64,000 nucleotides of DNA from positions 62,001 through 126,000 of the forward strand of contig NZ_LDJL01000011.1 of assembly GCF_001431405.1 (NCBI RefSeq). Direction: 5' to 3'. A program made the position numbers and the translations under genes. The DNA is from Pseudoxanthomonas dokdonensis (lineage in GTDB: Bacteria; Pseudomonadota; Gammaproteobacteria; Xanthomonadales; Xanthomonadaceae). Below are positions 43,395 to 52,422 of this stretch, in pieces (the stretch's first letter is position 1; each line of letters opens with the position of its first letter). Below the pieces are notes generated by a model. It did no database searches and had not been told where the DNA came from. It saw nothing but the letters and a program-made list of their open reading frames with translations.

Positions 43395-44558
43395 ATGAAA
43401 ACGACTTTCGCCCTGACGCCGCTTGCGGTCCTGATTCCCCTGCTGGCCGCTTCCGCCGCCGCGGCGCAGGAAGTGCAACCGATGCCGTCGACACCCGAGG
43501 CCTGCATGGCGGTCGAATCCAACGCCGCACGCCTGGCCTGCTACGACGCCGCAGTCGGTCGCCAGGCACACAACACCGAGCTGGCCGACGCCCAGGCCGC
43601 CGCCGCCAAGCAGGCGCTGGATGAAAGTCGCGTTGCCGACTCGACTGCAAAGGAAAGCGCCCTGCAGAAGGGTCGCCGCAAGCTGGGGGCGGTATACGGC
43701 GTCGACGACCCGATGCTGGAGGAAGCGGTCGCCAACGCCGGCAAGGGTTCGCTGCTGGACAGCCGTTGGGAGCTGGCGCGTGACTCCAAACTGGGCGTGT
43801 TCCAGATGCGCGGCTACAAGCCGGTGTACCTGCTGCCGGCATTCTGGACCAGTGACAAGAACGAGATGCCGCAGTCGCCCAACCCCAACAACACGGTCAC
43901 CGAGGCGCAGCCGCTGACCAGCGTCGAGGCCAAGTTCCAGCTCAGCTTCAAGACCAAGTTCGTCGAGAACATTTTTGGCGACAATGGTGATCTGTGGGGC
44001 GCCTACACCCAGAGTTCGCGCTGGCAGGTCTACAACGGTGACATCTCGCGACCGTTCCGCGAAACCAACTACGAACCGGAAGTGATGCTGGTGTTCCGCA
44101 ACAGCTACCACATCGGTGGCTGGAACGGCCGCATGACCGGCATCAGCCTGGTCCATCAGTCCAATGGCCGCAGCGACCCGCTGTCGCGCAGCTGGAACCG
44201 GGCGATCCTGAGTTTCGGCCTGGACCGCGACAACTGGGCCTTCGTCGCCCGGCCCTGGTATCGCTTCGATGAAGACAGCAGCGATGACAACAATCCCGAC
44301 ATCGAGGATTACGTCGGCCGTGGCGACGCGATGCTGACCTACAGCAAGGATGGCCATGAATTCACAGTCCTCGGCCGCCATTCCCTGCGTGGCGGCGATC
44401 GCTCGCATGGCGCGCTGCAGTTCGATTACGGCTTCCCGATCAGCCGCCAGTTGCGCGGCCACCTGCAGTTGTTCCATGGCTACGGCGAGAGCCTGATCGA
44501 CTACAACCACAAGGCCACCTACCTCGGCCTGGGCGTGTCGCTGCTGGAATGGTACTGA
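43395..44558 (+). CDS. pldA: Outer-membrane phospholipase A (OMPLA)
   Basis: This 387-residue outer-membrane beta-barrel phospholipase A1/A2 has a signal peptide ending ASAAAAQ. A roughly 100-residue N-terminal extension follows, beginning with EACMAVESNAARLACYDAA (a small two-Cys motif). The 12-strand barrel has the active-site segment LVHQSNGRSDPLSRSWNR, where His and Ser are catalytic. It ends with the aromatic C-terminal strand (LGLGVSLLEWY). OMPLA removes misplaced phospholipids from the outer leaflet. The stop overlaps the arsC start by one base. Confidence 0.93.
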   Translation: MKTTFALTPLAVLIPLLAASAAAAQEVQPMPSTPEACMAVESNAARLACYDAAVGRQAHNTELADAQAAAAKQALDESRVADSTAKESALQKGRRKLGAVYGVDDPMLEEAVANAGKGSLLDSRWELARDSKLGVFQMRGYKPVYLLPAFWTSDKNEMPQSPNPNNTVTEAQPLTSVEAKFQLSFKTKFVENIFGDNGDLWGAYTQSSRWQVYNGDISRPFRETNYEPEVMLVFRNSYHIGGWNGRMTGISLVHQSNGRSDPLSRSWNRAILSFGLDRDNWAFVARPWYRFDEDSSDDNNPDIEDYVGRGDAMLTYSKDGHEFTVLGRHSLRGGDRSHGALQFDYGFPISRQLRGHLQLFHGYGESLIDYNHKATYLGLGVSLLEWY

Positions 44559-44908
44559 TGGACGAGGTGACGATTTACCACAACCCGTCCTGCAGCAAGT
44601 CGCGGCAGACCCTGCAGCTGTTGCGGGAGCATGGCATCGAACCGTGCATCATCCACTATCTGCAAGCGCCGCCGTCGGTGCCGACGCTGCGGGCCCTGCT
44701 GGCCGGCATGCAACTGCCGGCACGCGAACTGCTGCGCAGCGGCGAGGACGAATACCGGACGCTGGGGCTGGACGACCCGCAGCTGGATGACGACGACTTG
44801 CTGGACGCCATGCAACGGCATCCGCGGTTGATCAACCGCCCGATCGTGGTCACCAGCCGGGGCGCCCGCCTGTGCCGGCCACCGGAGCGGGTGCTGGAAC
44901 TGCTTTGA
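44558..44908 (+). CDS. arsC: ArsC family arsenate reductase (glutaredoxin-type)
   Basis: This 116-residue thioredoxin-fold protein has the active-site Cys in IYHNPSCSKSRQTLQLL, and LINRPIVVTSRGARLCRPPE carries the arginines that bind arsenate. The layout is that of glutaredoxin-dependent ArsC or the closely related YfgD/Spx-like group, so true arsenate reduction is not certain. The start ATG overlaps the pldA stop (TGATG), which indicates coupling. No arsR or arsB is nearby. Confidence 0.85.
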   Translation: MDEVTIYHNPSCSKSRQTLQLLREHGIEPCIIHYLQAPPSVPTLRALLAGMQLPARELLRSGEDEYRTLGLDDPQLDDDDLLDAMQRHPRLINRPIVVTSRGARLCRPPERVLELL

Positions 44909-44939
44909 CCTACTCGCCGGCGCGACTGGCGGCGGGGCC

Positions 44940-45575
44940 TCAGGTCCAGTCGGTCAGGCCTTCGCGGCGATAGGTTTCCTTGAAACTGGGCATCGCTTTC
45001 ATCGCGTCGGCGTGCGCCTTCAGTACCGGCCAGCTGTCAGTGGGGCGTGGCATGTTGCGCGACCAGCGCATCAACATGGTCAGCATGAAATCGGCCGCGC
45101 TCGACTTTTCGCCCAACAGGTACGGCCCATTGACCTGCAGGTGGTCGGCGACCTGCTGCCAGCCGGCTTCCAGTTTCAATCGCGCCTGTTCGCGGCTGGC
45201 CTCGCGCTGGGCCGGGCCAGCCGGCTCGTCCGGATAGAACCAGGCGCGATAGGCCGGCTGCAGGGTGTTGGCCATGAACAACATCCAGCGGTAGTACTGC
45301 GACCGTTGCAACGACCCCAATGGCGGCGCCAGCGCCGCTTCCGGGAACAGATCGGCCAGGTGCATGACGATGGCGGCAGCTTCGGTCATCACCTGCCCGT
45401 CCAGCACCAGCGTCGGCACTACCCCGGCCGGATTGAGGGCGAGGTAACCCGGGGCCTTCTGCTCGCGCTTTTCGAAATCCAGCACGGTCAAGTCATGCGG
45501 TACCTGCAGTTCGATGAGCAGCCAGTGCACCACCAGGCCGGCGGTACTGAAGGAGGTATACAGGGTCGCGCTCAT
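44940..45575 (-). CDS. Glutathione S-transferase family protein
   Basis: This 211-residue two-domain GST starts LYTSFSTAGLVVHWLLIELQ with a Ser in the catalytic position. NPAGVVPTLVLDG carries the cis-Pro and MTEAAAIVMHLADLFP the Glu/Ser glutathione contacts. The C-terminal part has LLGEKSSAADFMLTMLMRW. The substrate is unknown. It follows the NAD(P)-binding gene by 36 bases and may be in one operon with fumarase. Confidence 0.93.
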   Translation of the reverse strand: MSATLYTSFSTAGLVVHWLLIELQVPHDLTVLDFEKREQKAPGYLALNPAGVVPTLVLDGQVMTEAAAIVMHLADLFPEAALAPPLGSLQRSQYYRWMLFMANTLQPAYRAWFYPDEPAGPAQREASREQARLKLEAGWQQVADHLQVNGPYLLGEKSSAADFMLTMLMRWSRNMPRPTDSWPVLKAHADAMKAMPSFKETYRREGLTDWT

Positions 45576-45611
45576 GGGTCGGGTCTCGTCGGGTGGGATG
45601 TCAGCGATGCA

Positions 45612-46331
45612 TCATCGGCTTGCGCCGCGGGCCAGCGCCAGCAGCGCGTCATGGTGGTGCACATGTATACCGTTGCCGGACTGGCGGCAGAGCTCGACCA
45701 ATGCCTCGGCCACTGTCTGGGCGGGGATTGCACGGTAATCGCGCAACGGGCCGAGCAGCAGGCCGTTGTACAGCCGCGACAGGCGCTGGCCGAGCTGTTC
45801 GCCGCCGCGTGGCTGGCTGCGATGGCCGAGCAGCAGGCTCGGACGCAGGATGTCGATACGCTGGAAGCCGACCTGCCCCAGCTCCTGTTCCATGCGCCCC
45901 TTGACCCGCAGGTAGAAGCTGCGCGAACGCGGCGATGCGCCGACCGAGGACATCACCACCGCGTGCCGCGCACCATGCTGGTGGGCCAACCGCGCCAGCC
46001 GCAGGACCAGTTCCAGATCCACGGCCTCGAATGCCTGCCGCGAGCCGGCGGCCTTGAGCGTGGTACCCAGGCAGCAGGCGAACACATCCAGACGGGCCTG
46101 CCCCTGTTGCAACCATTGCTCGACATAACGTTGGCCGGCCGTGCTCGGCAGATCGCAACGGATGCCGCGCAGGCGTGGATGCCGTAGTCCGGTCTCGCGG
46201 CGGACCGGCGACCAGATATCGAATCCCGCCGATTGCGCGCGGGCCAGCAGGCCGGGCATCGCCAGCCCACCGACCAGTCCGGTGGCGCCGGCAAACAACA
46301 CATCGGCCGTGGCCTGCCTTGATTCATCCAT
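45612..46331 (-). CDS. NAD(P)-binding Rossmann-fold protein (atypical SDR / TIP30-like)
   Basis: This 239-residue atypical SDR has the glycine-rich loop VLFAGATGLVGGLAMPGLLA. VDLELVLRLARLAHQHGARHAVVMSSVGA carries the Ser of the active-site region, and FYLRVKGRMEQELGQVGF has the YxxxK pair. Relatives reduce or sense small molecules; the exact role is unknown. It starts 18 bases after the fumarase stop. Confidence 0.85.
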   Translation of the reverse strand: MDESRQATADVLFAGATGLVGGLAMPGLLARAQSAGFDIWSPVRRETGLRHPRLRGIRCDLPSTAGQRYVEQWLQQGQARLDVFACCLGTTLKAAGSRQAFEAVDLELVLRLARLAHQHGARHAVVMSSVGASPRSRSFYLRVKGRMEQELGQVGFQRIDILRPSLLLGHRSQPRGGEQLGQRLSRLYNGLLLGPLRDYRAIPAQTVAEALVELCRQSGNGIHVHHHDALLALARGASR

Positions 46332-46349
46332 GAGATCCCGCTCCTCCGG

Positions 46350-47930
46350 TCAGACCGCTTCCACCACCACCGGAATCTTGCCGATGCGCGCCTGCCACTC
46401 GCGCGGCCCGGTCTTGTGCACCGACTCGCCGCTGGAATCGACCGCCACCGTCACCGGCATGTCCTGCACCGTGAATTCATAGATGGCTTCCATGCCCAGA
46501 TCGGCAAAGCCGACCACCCTGGCCGCCTTGATCGCCTTGGACACCAGGTAAGCGGCGCCGCCGACGGCCATCAGGTATGCCGACTTGTGCTTCTTGATCG
46601 CCTCAATCGCCATTGGGCCGCGTTCGGCCTTGCCGACCATCCCCAGCAGCCCGGTCTGCGCCAGTACCTGTTCGGTGAACTTGTCCATGCGGGTGGCAGT
46701 GGTCGGGCCAGCCGGGCCGACCACCTCATCGCGGACCGGATCGACCGGACCGACGTAGTAAATGAACCGACCGCGCAAATCCACCGGCAACGGCTCGCCC
46801 TTGTTGAGCATGTCGACCATCCGCTTGTGGGCGGCGTCGCGCCCGGTCAGCAGCTTGCCATTGAGCAGCAGGGTCTGGCCCGGCTTCCAGCTGGCGACCT
46901 GCTCGGGGGTGATGCTGTCGAGATCGACGCGGGTACCCTTGCTGGCGTCATAGGTCAGCGTCGGCCAGTCTTCCAGCGAGGGCGGATCCAGCATCACCGC
47001 GCCACTGCCATCGAGGGTGAAATGGGCGTGGCGGGTCGCGGCGCAGTTGGGAATCATCGCCACCGGCAGGTTGGCCGCGTGGGTCGGGAAATCCTTGACC
47101 TTGATGTCGAGCACGGTGGTCAGGCCACCCAGGCCCTGGGCACCGATGCCGAGCGCGTTGACCTTGTCGTACAGTTCAAGGCGCAGTTCTTCGGCGCGGT
47201 TGCGGGGACCACGGGCCTGCAGTTCGGTGATGTCGATCGGCTCCATCAGCGATTCCTTGGCCAGCAGCATCGCCTTCTCGGCGGTGCCGCCGATACCGAT
47301 GCCGAGCATGCCCGGCGGGCACCAGCCCGCGCCCATCGTCGGCACCGTCCTGAGTACCCAGTCGACGATGGAATCGGATGGGTTGAGCATGGCGAACTTG
47401 GACTTGGCTTCGGAACCGCCCCCCTTGGCAGCGACGATCACATCGACCTTGTTGCCGGGTACGATCTTGACGTTGACCACGCCCGGGGTGTTGTCGCGGG
47501 TGTTCTGGCGTTTGCCGGCCGGGTCGGCCAGCACGCTGGCCCGCAGTTTGTTGTCGGGATGGTTGTAGGCGCGGCGCACGCCTTCATTGGCCATGTCCTC
47601 CACGCTCATGCTGGCGTCGTCCCAGCGCACGTCCATGCCGATTTCCAGGAACACGGTGACGATGCCGGTGTCCTGGCAGATCGGCCGATGGCCTTCGGCA
47701 CACATCCGTGAATTGATCAGGATCTGGGCGATTGCGTCCTTGGCCGCCACCGATTCCTCGCGCTCGTAAGCCGCGGCCAGGCTCTTGATGTAGTCCACCG
47801 GGTGGTAGTAGCTGATGTACTGCAGTGCATCGGCAATGGACTGGATCAGATCTTCCTGTCTGATGGAAACCGGCTGGCGGTTGGAAAAGGCATCGGTGGC
47901 ATTCGAACTGGCGTGGCTCACGGCGGGCAT
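46350..47930 (-). CDS. Fumarate hydratase, class I ([4Fe-4S])
   Basis: This 526-residue iron-sulfur fumarase interconverts fumarate and malate in the TCA cycle. Cluster cysteines are expected in AEGHRPICQDTGIVTVFLE, AGWCPPGMLGIGIGG and MIPNCAATRHAHFTLDG; GPTTATRMDKFTEQVLAQTG is the C-terminal domain signature. ATG 47930 is chosen; the frame continues upstream, antisense to the next gene, but without family similarity. Class I fumarases are oxygen sensitive, which fits the Fe-S repair protein YgfZ encoded in the same window. Confidence 0.95.
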   Translation of the reverse strand: MPAVSHASSNATDAFSNRQPVSIRQEDLIQSIADALQYISYYHPVDYIKSLAAAYEREESVAAKDAIAQILINSRMCAEGHRPICQDTGIVTVFLEIGMDVRWDDASMSVEDMANEGVRRAYNHPDNKLRASVLADPAGKRQNTRDNTPGVVNVKIVPGNKVDVIVAAKGGGSEAKSKFAMLNPSDSIVDWVLRTVPTMGAGWCPPGMLGIGIGGTAEKAMLLAKESLMEPIDITELQARGPRNRAEELRLELYDKVNALGIGAQGLGGLTTVLDIKVKDFPTHAANLPVAMIPNCAATRHAHFTLDGSGAVMLDPPSLEDWPTLTYDASKGTRVDLDSITPEQVASWKPGQTLLLNGKLLTGRDAAHKRMVDMLNKGEPLPVDLRGRFIYYVGPVDPVRDEVVGPAGPTTATRMDKFTEQVLAQTGLLGMVGKAERGPMAIEAIKKHKSAYLMAVGGAAYLVSKAIKAARVVGFADLGMEAIYEFTVQDMPVTVAVDSSGESVHKTGPREWQARIGKIPVVVEAV

Positions 47931-48053
47931 CGGGCTGGCGGAGGGGACGCCTATTGTAATTCCAATGCCCGCCGCGCTGGTTCCAGCGCCGACGCCCGCA
48001 TGCCCGGCCGGCCGGATTTGGCGATCCGCCGGGCTGCCAGCACAATGGCGCGG

Positions 48054-48749
48054 ATGGAAACCACCATCCTGGTCCTGGACCTCGTCGGCACCTTCGTCTT
48101 CGCGCTTTCCGGCGGCACCCTCGGCGTGCGCCACCGGCTGGATCTGTTCGGCGTGCTGGTGGTTTCGTTCGCCGCCGCCAGTGTCGGCGGCATCATGCGC
48201 GACATCCTCATCCACGCCCTGCCGCCGGCCGCACTCAGCGACTGGCGCTATGCCAGCGTGTCGCTGGTCGCCGGGGTCGTGGCGTTCTACTGGAGCCCGC
48301 TGATCGAACGCCTGCAATACCCGGTGCGAATGTTCGACGCGCTCGGCTTGGCCCTGTTCGCGGTCGCTGGCACCCAGAAAGCGCTGGACGCCGGCATGCC
48401 ACCGGCAGCGGCCGCCGGCCTGGGCATGCTGACCGGGATCGGCGGCGGCATTGCCCGCGACATTCTGCTGGCCCAGGTCCCGCAGGTGCTGCGCGCGGAG
48501 CTGTACGCGGTGGCGGCGCTGGCCGGCGCCAGCATGGTCGCGCTCGGCCACGTGCTGGGACTGCCGGCGCAACCGGTGGCTTACGCAGGCATGGTCGTCT
48601 GTTTCGGCCTGCGGATGATGGCCCTGCGCCATGGCTGGCACCTGCCGGTGGCATTGCAGTCGCAGGCCGGTGAAAGCGAGGATCTCGACAGCAAGGTCGG
48701 CCCCGGACCGGTGCGCAAGCCGGTCATCCGCCGGCGCCGGCGGCGCTGA
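48054..48749 (+). CDS. TRIC-family cation channel (YadS/YicG, UPF0126)
   Basis: This 231-residue protein has seven predicted membrane helices with the duplicated motif of prokaryotic TRIC channels: VGTFVFALSGGTLGVRHRLD plus VGGIMRDIL, and GLALFAVAGTQKALDAG plus GGGIARDILLAQVP. The basic cytoplasmic tail ends RRRRRR. It conducts monovalent cations or has an unknown transport role. ATG 48054 is preferred; ATG 48045 is possible. It is divergent from fumarase. Confidence 0.92.
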   Translation: METTILVLDLVGTFVFALSGGTLGVRHRLDLFGVLVVSFAAASVGGIMRDILIHALPPAALSDWRYASVSLVAGVVAFYWSPLIERLQYPVRMFDALGLALFAVAGTQKALDAGMPPAAAAGLGMLTGIGGGIARDILLAQVPQVLRAELYAVAALAGASMVALGHVLGLPAQPVAYAGMVVCFGLRMMALRHGWHLPVALQSQAGESEDLDSKVGPGPVRKPVIRRRRRR

Positions 48750-48829
48750 CAGCCTATTGCGCAGGCGGACAAGTGCGGGCCTCGTCGAAGGCAACCGCTT
48801 TGTTCCAGCTTGCTGTCGCCGCTGCCTGG

Positions 48830-50431
48830 CTAAGGCTCGAGTTCGCGCACGCGCAGCAGCCTTGAACTGCGCGGTGGCGAGGTTCGCGCCCGGATTGCCG
48901 CAAGCGCATCGGGCTGGACAGTTGCAGTTGCGGTGGTCGCCAGCAGCGGCCCGACTGCGACACTGCTGCCGCTCGTGCGTGGGCCGCGCGGTGGTATCAA
49001 CGGCTGCGCACCGCGCACGGCAATCGGTTGCCTCGGCGAGCTGAAGTATCCGGGCTGCAGCAGGTCCACCGCATCCGGGCAGTCAAGAAACGCATATCCG
49101 CGTCCACTGACGATATCGGTTACCCGCGAATAGGACAGGCGCACGGCGTCCATCCGCTGCACGACCGTGGCTGCTGGCGCGGCCTGCTTCAATGCCAGCT
49201 GGCAGGCCGCGACCATCGGCGCTGCCTGCGAAGTCCCGCCGAACACCGAGGTGCCGCCAGCGAGGCCGACCGAGGTCACCATCGCGCCGGCGGCATACAG
49301 TGCAGTGGTGGCGCTGCGGTTGCTGAAACAGGCCGGCTGGCGCGGCGCGCGCGAGGCTTCGGTACAGCCCAGCAGAGTCGCCGGACCGGCGTTGACATCC
49401 CAGGCCGCGGCGACCCCCAGCACGTTGCTCAGGCAGGCCGGCGCCGACATCGCGTTGGCGCTGCCCTGGTTGCCAGCCGACGCGACCACCACCGCTCCCA
49501 GCTCGGTCAAGCGATCCACCGCGGACTTGAGCGCGCGCGTGGAGGAGCGGCTGTTGTCGCAACTGCCGGCATACAGATCCCAGCTGCCGAGGCTGAGGTT
49601 GACGACATCGACGTCGGGATGATGACTGGCCAGCCAGTCCAGCGCCGCGACCACGTCCGACGAACAGCAGAAGTTGTTCTGGCGGTCCAGCACCTTGACC
49701 GCGACCAGCTGCGCCGCCGGCACGGCGCCACGCGGCGCCACCCTGCCCTGGCCGACGATGATCCCGGCCACGTTGCTGCCATGGCCATTGTCGTCCTCGG
49801 CCGCGCCCTTGCCTGACTGGCTGGTCAATCCATTCGGGCAGCAGCCGCGGTCGCCGTCGGCAAGCGAGCAGAAGCACTGCTCATCCAGCAGTTGCGCGGC
49901 GATGTCCGGGTGATCACTGTCGACGCCGGTGTCGATGACCGCCACTTTCATGCCACGGCCATCCAGGCTGGCCGGCTGCAGCAGGCTGACCCCATTGACG
50001 ACCGAAGATTCGTCCGGCGCGACCGAGGCGCCGGTGCCGCCACGGTCCAGGTCGACGCCGAGCACGCGGGGATTGCGCCGTAATCGTTGCAGCGCCTGAG
50101 CATCCACGTCCATCACCAGCGCGGGCACCTGCGCGAAACTGCGGCGCACGCGATAGCCACCGCGCGGCAAGGTCGAAAGCAGTGCGTCCCGGTCCTGGCT
50201 GACCCGGCGGGCCCGCTGCTTCGCCGCCAGCGCCAGTCCGCCGGCCGGCAGGGATGTCGCCGACATGGATGGCACGCGGTTGCCGGCGGTGGAATCCAGC
50301 ATCACCATCACCCGCGCCCTGCCGTGCTGCTGGACCGCCATCTGCGCCTGCGGCGACACCGGGTCCGCCCATGCCGTCGCCATCGCGACCATCAGGCCCA
50401 GACCCCAGATCATCTTGATAACGCGATGCAC
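48830..50431 (-). CDS. Secreted subtilisin-like serine protease (S8)
   Basis: This 533-residue exported protease has a signal peptide (IWGLGLMVAMATAWAD), an inhibitor-like propeptide to about 140, and a catalytic domain. The triad is Asp in VAVIDTGVDSDHPDIAA, His in DDNGHGSNVAGIIVGQG and Ser in FGGTSQAAPMVAACQLA, with the oxyanion Asn in ASAGNQGSAN. Cysteine-rich loops (EQCFCSLADGDRGCCPNG and NNFCCSSD) near the active site suggest disulfides. A Pro/Ser/Thr-rich tail (about 460-533) follows. It is divergent from the ABC exporter gene. Confidence 0.94.
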   Translation of the reverse strand: MHRVIKMIWGLGLMVAMATAWADPVSPQAQMAVQQHGRARVMVMLDSTAGNRVPSMSATSLPAGGLALAAKQRARRVSQDRDALLSTLPRGGYRVRRSFAQVPALVMDVDAQALQRLRRNPRVLGVDLDRGGTGASVAPDESSVVNGVSLLQPASLDGRGMKVAVIDTGVDSDHPDIAAQLLDEQCFCSLADGDRGCCPNGLTSQSGKGAAEDDNGHGSNVAGIIVGQGRVAPRGAVPAAQLVAVKVLDRQNNFCCSSDVVAALDWLASHHPDVDVVNLSLGSWDLYAGSCDNSRSSTRALKSAVDRLTELGAVVVASAGNQGSANAMSAPACLSNVLGVAAAWDVNAGPATLLGCTEASRAPRQPACFSNRSATTALYAAGAMVTSVGLAGGTSVFGGTSQAAPMVAACQLALKQAAPAATVVQRMDAVRLSYSRVTDIVSGRGYAFLDCPDAVDLLQPGYFSSPRQPIAVRGAQPLIPPRGPRTSGSSVAVGPLLATTATATVQPDALAAIRARTSPPRSSRLLRVRELEP

Positions 50432-50514
50432 GCATCCCCCGTGTTACATCGTTCGAACTACGTGGAATTAGTAGCGGTTCCCACCATATCTGTCATTCTG
50501 TTAATGATTGAACT

Positions 50515-52377
50515 GTGCAGAGAGTCACCATAAACACCAGCACTCAACGTCCCAGCCTGCGCGAGCGCTTCAATGCGATGCGCAACCTGCCGCCATTCCT
50601 GCGCCAGATCTGGCAGACCAGTCCGGGCTTGACCCTGGCCAGCCTCGGTCTGCGGTTGCTGCGTGCGTTGTTGCCGGTGCTGACCCTGTACGTCGGCAAA
50701 TTGATCATCGACGAAGCCATCCGGCTGGTCGCCCTGGGCCTGCCGCACGACCTGCTCGATTACTGGCGACAAGGTGTGCTCAACCACCTGCTGCTGTTGC
50801 TGGCACTGGAATTCGGGCTGGCGATCCTGTCGGATCTGCTCGGCCGCATCGTCAGCTACGCCGACGGCCTGTTGTCGGAGCTGTTCACCAATGCCACCAG
50901 CATCCGCCTGATGGAGCACGCCGCGACCCTGGATCTGGAAGATTTCGAAGACCCGGATCTGCAGGACAAGCTCGACCGCGCGCGTCGGCAGACCATGGGC
51001 CGGGTCAACCTGATGAGCATGCTGTTCGGCCAGCTGCAGGATGCGATCACCGTGGCCAGCTTCGCCGCCGGCCTGCTGGTCTACGCGCCGTGGTTGATCG
51101 TGCTGCTGGCGCTGGCCCTGATCCCGGCCTTCATCGGCGAAGCGCACTTCAACGCGCTCGGTTACAACCTCAACTTCCAGTGGACACCGGAGCGCCGCCA
51201 GCTCGAATACGTCCGCCAGACCGGCGCCAGCGTCGAGTCGGCCAAGGAAGTGAAAATTTTCAATCTGCACACCTTCCTGGTGTCGCGCTATCGGACCCTG
51301 GCGGAAGGTTTCTATCGCGCCAACCGCGCCCTCGCCCGCCGCCGCGCGATCTGGGGCACGCTGCTGGCTGGCCTGGGCACGCTGGGCTATTACGTGGCTT
51401 ACGGCTACATCGCGTTGCGCACGGTGCGCGGTGACTTCAGCATCGGCGATCTGACTTTCCTTGCCGGCAGCTTCCTGCGCCTGCGGCAATTGCTGGAAGG
51501 CCTGTTGATCGGTTTCTCGCAGGTCGCTGGACAGGCGTTGTACCTGGACGATCTGTTTTCCTTCTTCGCGATCAAGCCCGAAATCACTTCACCGCCAGAC
51601 CCGCTGCCATTCCCGCAGCCGATCCGGCAGGGCTTCGTGTTCGAGAACGTCGGCTTCCGCTATCCGGACGCCGAGCGCTGGGCGGTACGCGGACTGCAGT
51701 TCGAACTGCGCGCCGGCGAGGTGCTGGCGCTGGTCGGCGAGAACGGCGCCGGCAAGACCACTCTGGTCAAGCTGCTGGCGCGGCTGTACGACCCGGACGA
51801 GGGGCGCATTCTGCTGGATGGCCATGATCTGCGTGACTACGATCTGGATCAGTTGCGCGCCAATATCGGCGTGATCTTCCAGGATTTCGTCCGCTACCAC
51901 CTGACCGCCGGCGAGAACATCGGTGTCGGCCAGATCGACGCGATGCACGACCAGAGCCGGATCCGCGATGCCGCACAGCGGGCGATGGCCGATCAGGTCA
52001 TCGACGCACTACCCAACGGTTACGACCAGCTGATTGGCCGCCGCTTCAAGACCGGGGTCGATCTGTCCGGCGGCCAATGGCAGAAGATCGCCATCGCCCG
52101 CGCCTACATGCGCGACGCGCAGGTGATGATCCTGGACGAACCCACCGCCGCACTGGATGCACGCTCGGAGTTCGATGTCTTCCAGCGCTTCAAGGAACTG
52201 TCCGACCAGCGCACCGCGGTGCTCATCTCGCATCGTTTTTCCAGCGTGCGGATGGCGGATCGGATCCTGGTGCTCAACGAAGGCCGGCTGGAAGCCAGCG
52301 GCACCCACGAACAGCTGCTGGCCGCGGGTGGTCGCTACGCGGAACTGTTCGAACTGCAGGCCGCAGGCTATCGTTGA
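50515..52377 (+). CDS. ABC transporter, fused membrane and ATPase domains
   Basis: This 620-residue half-transporter of the exporter type has an N-terminal membrane domain with about six helices (residues 30-340). The C-terminal ATPase has Walker A LVGENGAGKTTLVKLLARLY, the Q-loop NIGVIFQDFVRYHLTAGENI, signature DLSGGQWQKIAIARAYMRDA and Walker B VMILDEPTAALDARSEFDVF, and the H-loop ISHRFSSVRMADRILVL. It should act as a homodimer; the substrate is unknown. The GTG start at 50515 lacks a clear Shine-Dalgarno; ATG 50578 is an alternative. It is divergent from the subtilase gene. Confidence 0.9.
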   Translation: MQRVTINTSTQRPSLRERFNAMRNLPPFLRQIWQTSPGLTLASLGLRLLRALLPVLTLYVGKLIIDEAIRLVALGLPHDLLDYWRQGVLNHLLLLLALEFGLAILSDLLGRIVSYADGLLSELFTNATSIRLMEHAATLDLEDFEDPDLQDKLDRARRQTMGRVNLMSMLFGQLQDAITVASFAAGLLVYAPWLIVLLALALIPAFIGEAHFNALGYNLNFQWTPERRQLEYVRQTGASVESAKEVKIFNLHTFLVSRYRTLAEGFYRANRALARRRAIWGTLLAGLGTLGYYVAYGYIALRTVRGDFSIGDLTFLAGSFLRLRQLLEGLLIGFSQVAGQALYLDDLFSFFAIKPEITSPPDPLPFPQPIRQGFVFENVGFRYPDAERWAVRGLQFELRAGEVLALVGENGAGKTTLVKLLARLYDPDEGRILLDGHDLRDYDLDQLRANIGVIFQDFVRYHLTAGENIGVGQIDAMHDQSRIRDAAQRAMADQVIDALPNGYDQLIGRRFKTGVDLSGGQWQKIAIARAYMRDAQVMILDEPTAALDARSEFDVFQRFKELSDQRTAVLISHRFSSVRMADRILVLNEGRLEASGTHEQLLAAGGRYAELFELQAAGYR

Positions 52378-52422
52378 GACCTGCCACCTCCGCGCCGACG
52401 ACTTTCGAGGAGCTCGATCCCG

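Noticed and set aside
47931-48794. A 288-codon N-terminal extension of fumarase
   Set aside because: It is antisense to the TRIC channel gene and has no family similarity; fumarase starts at about 47930.
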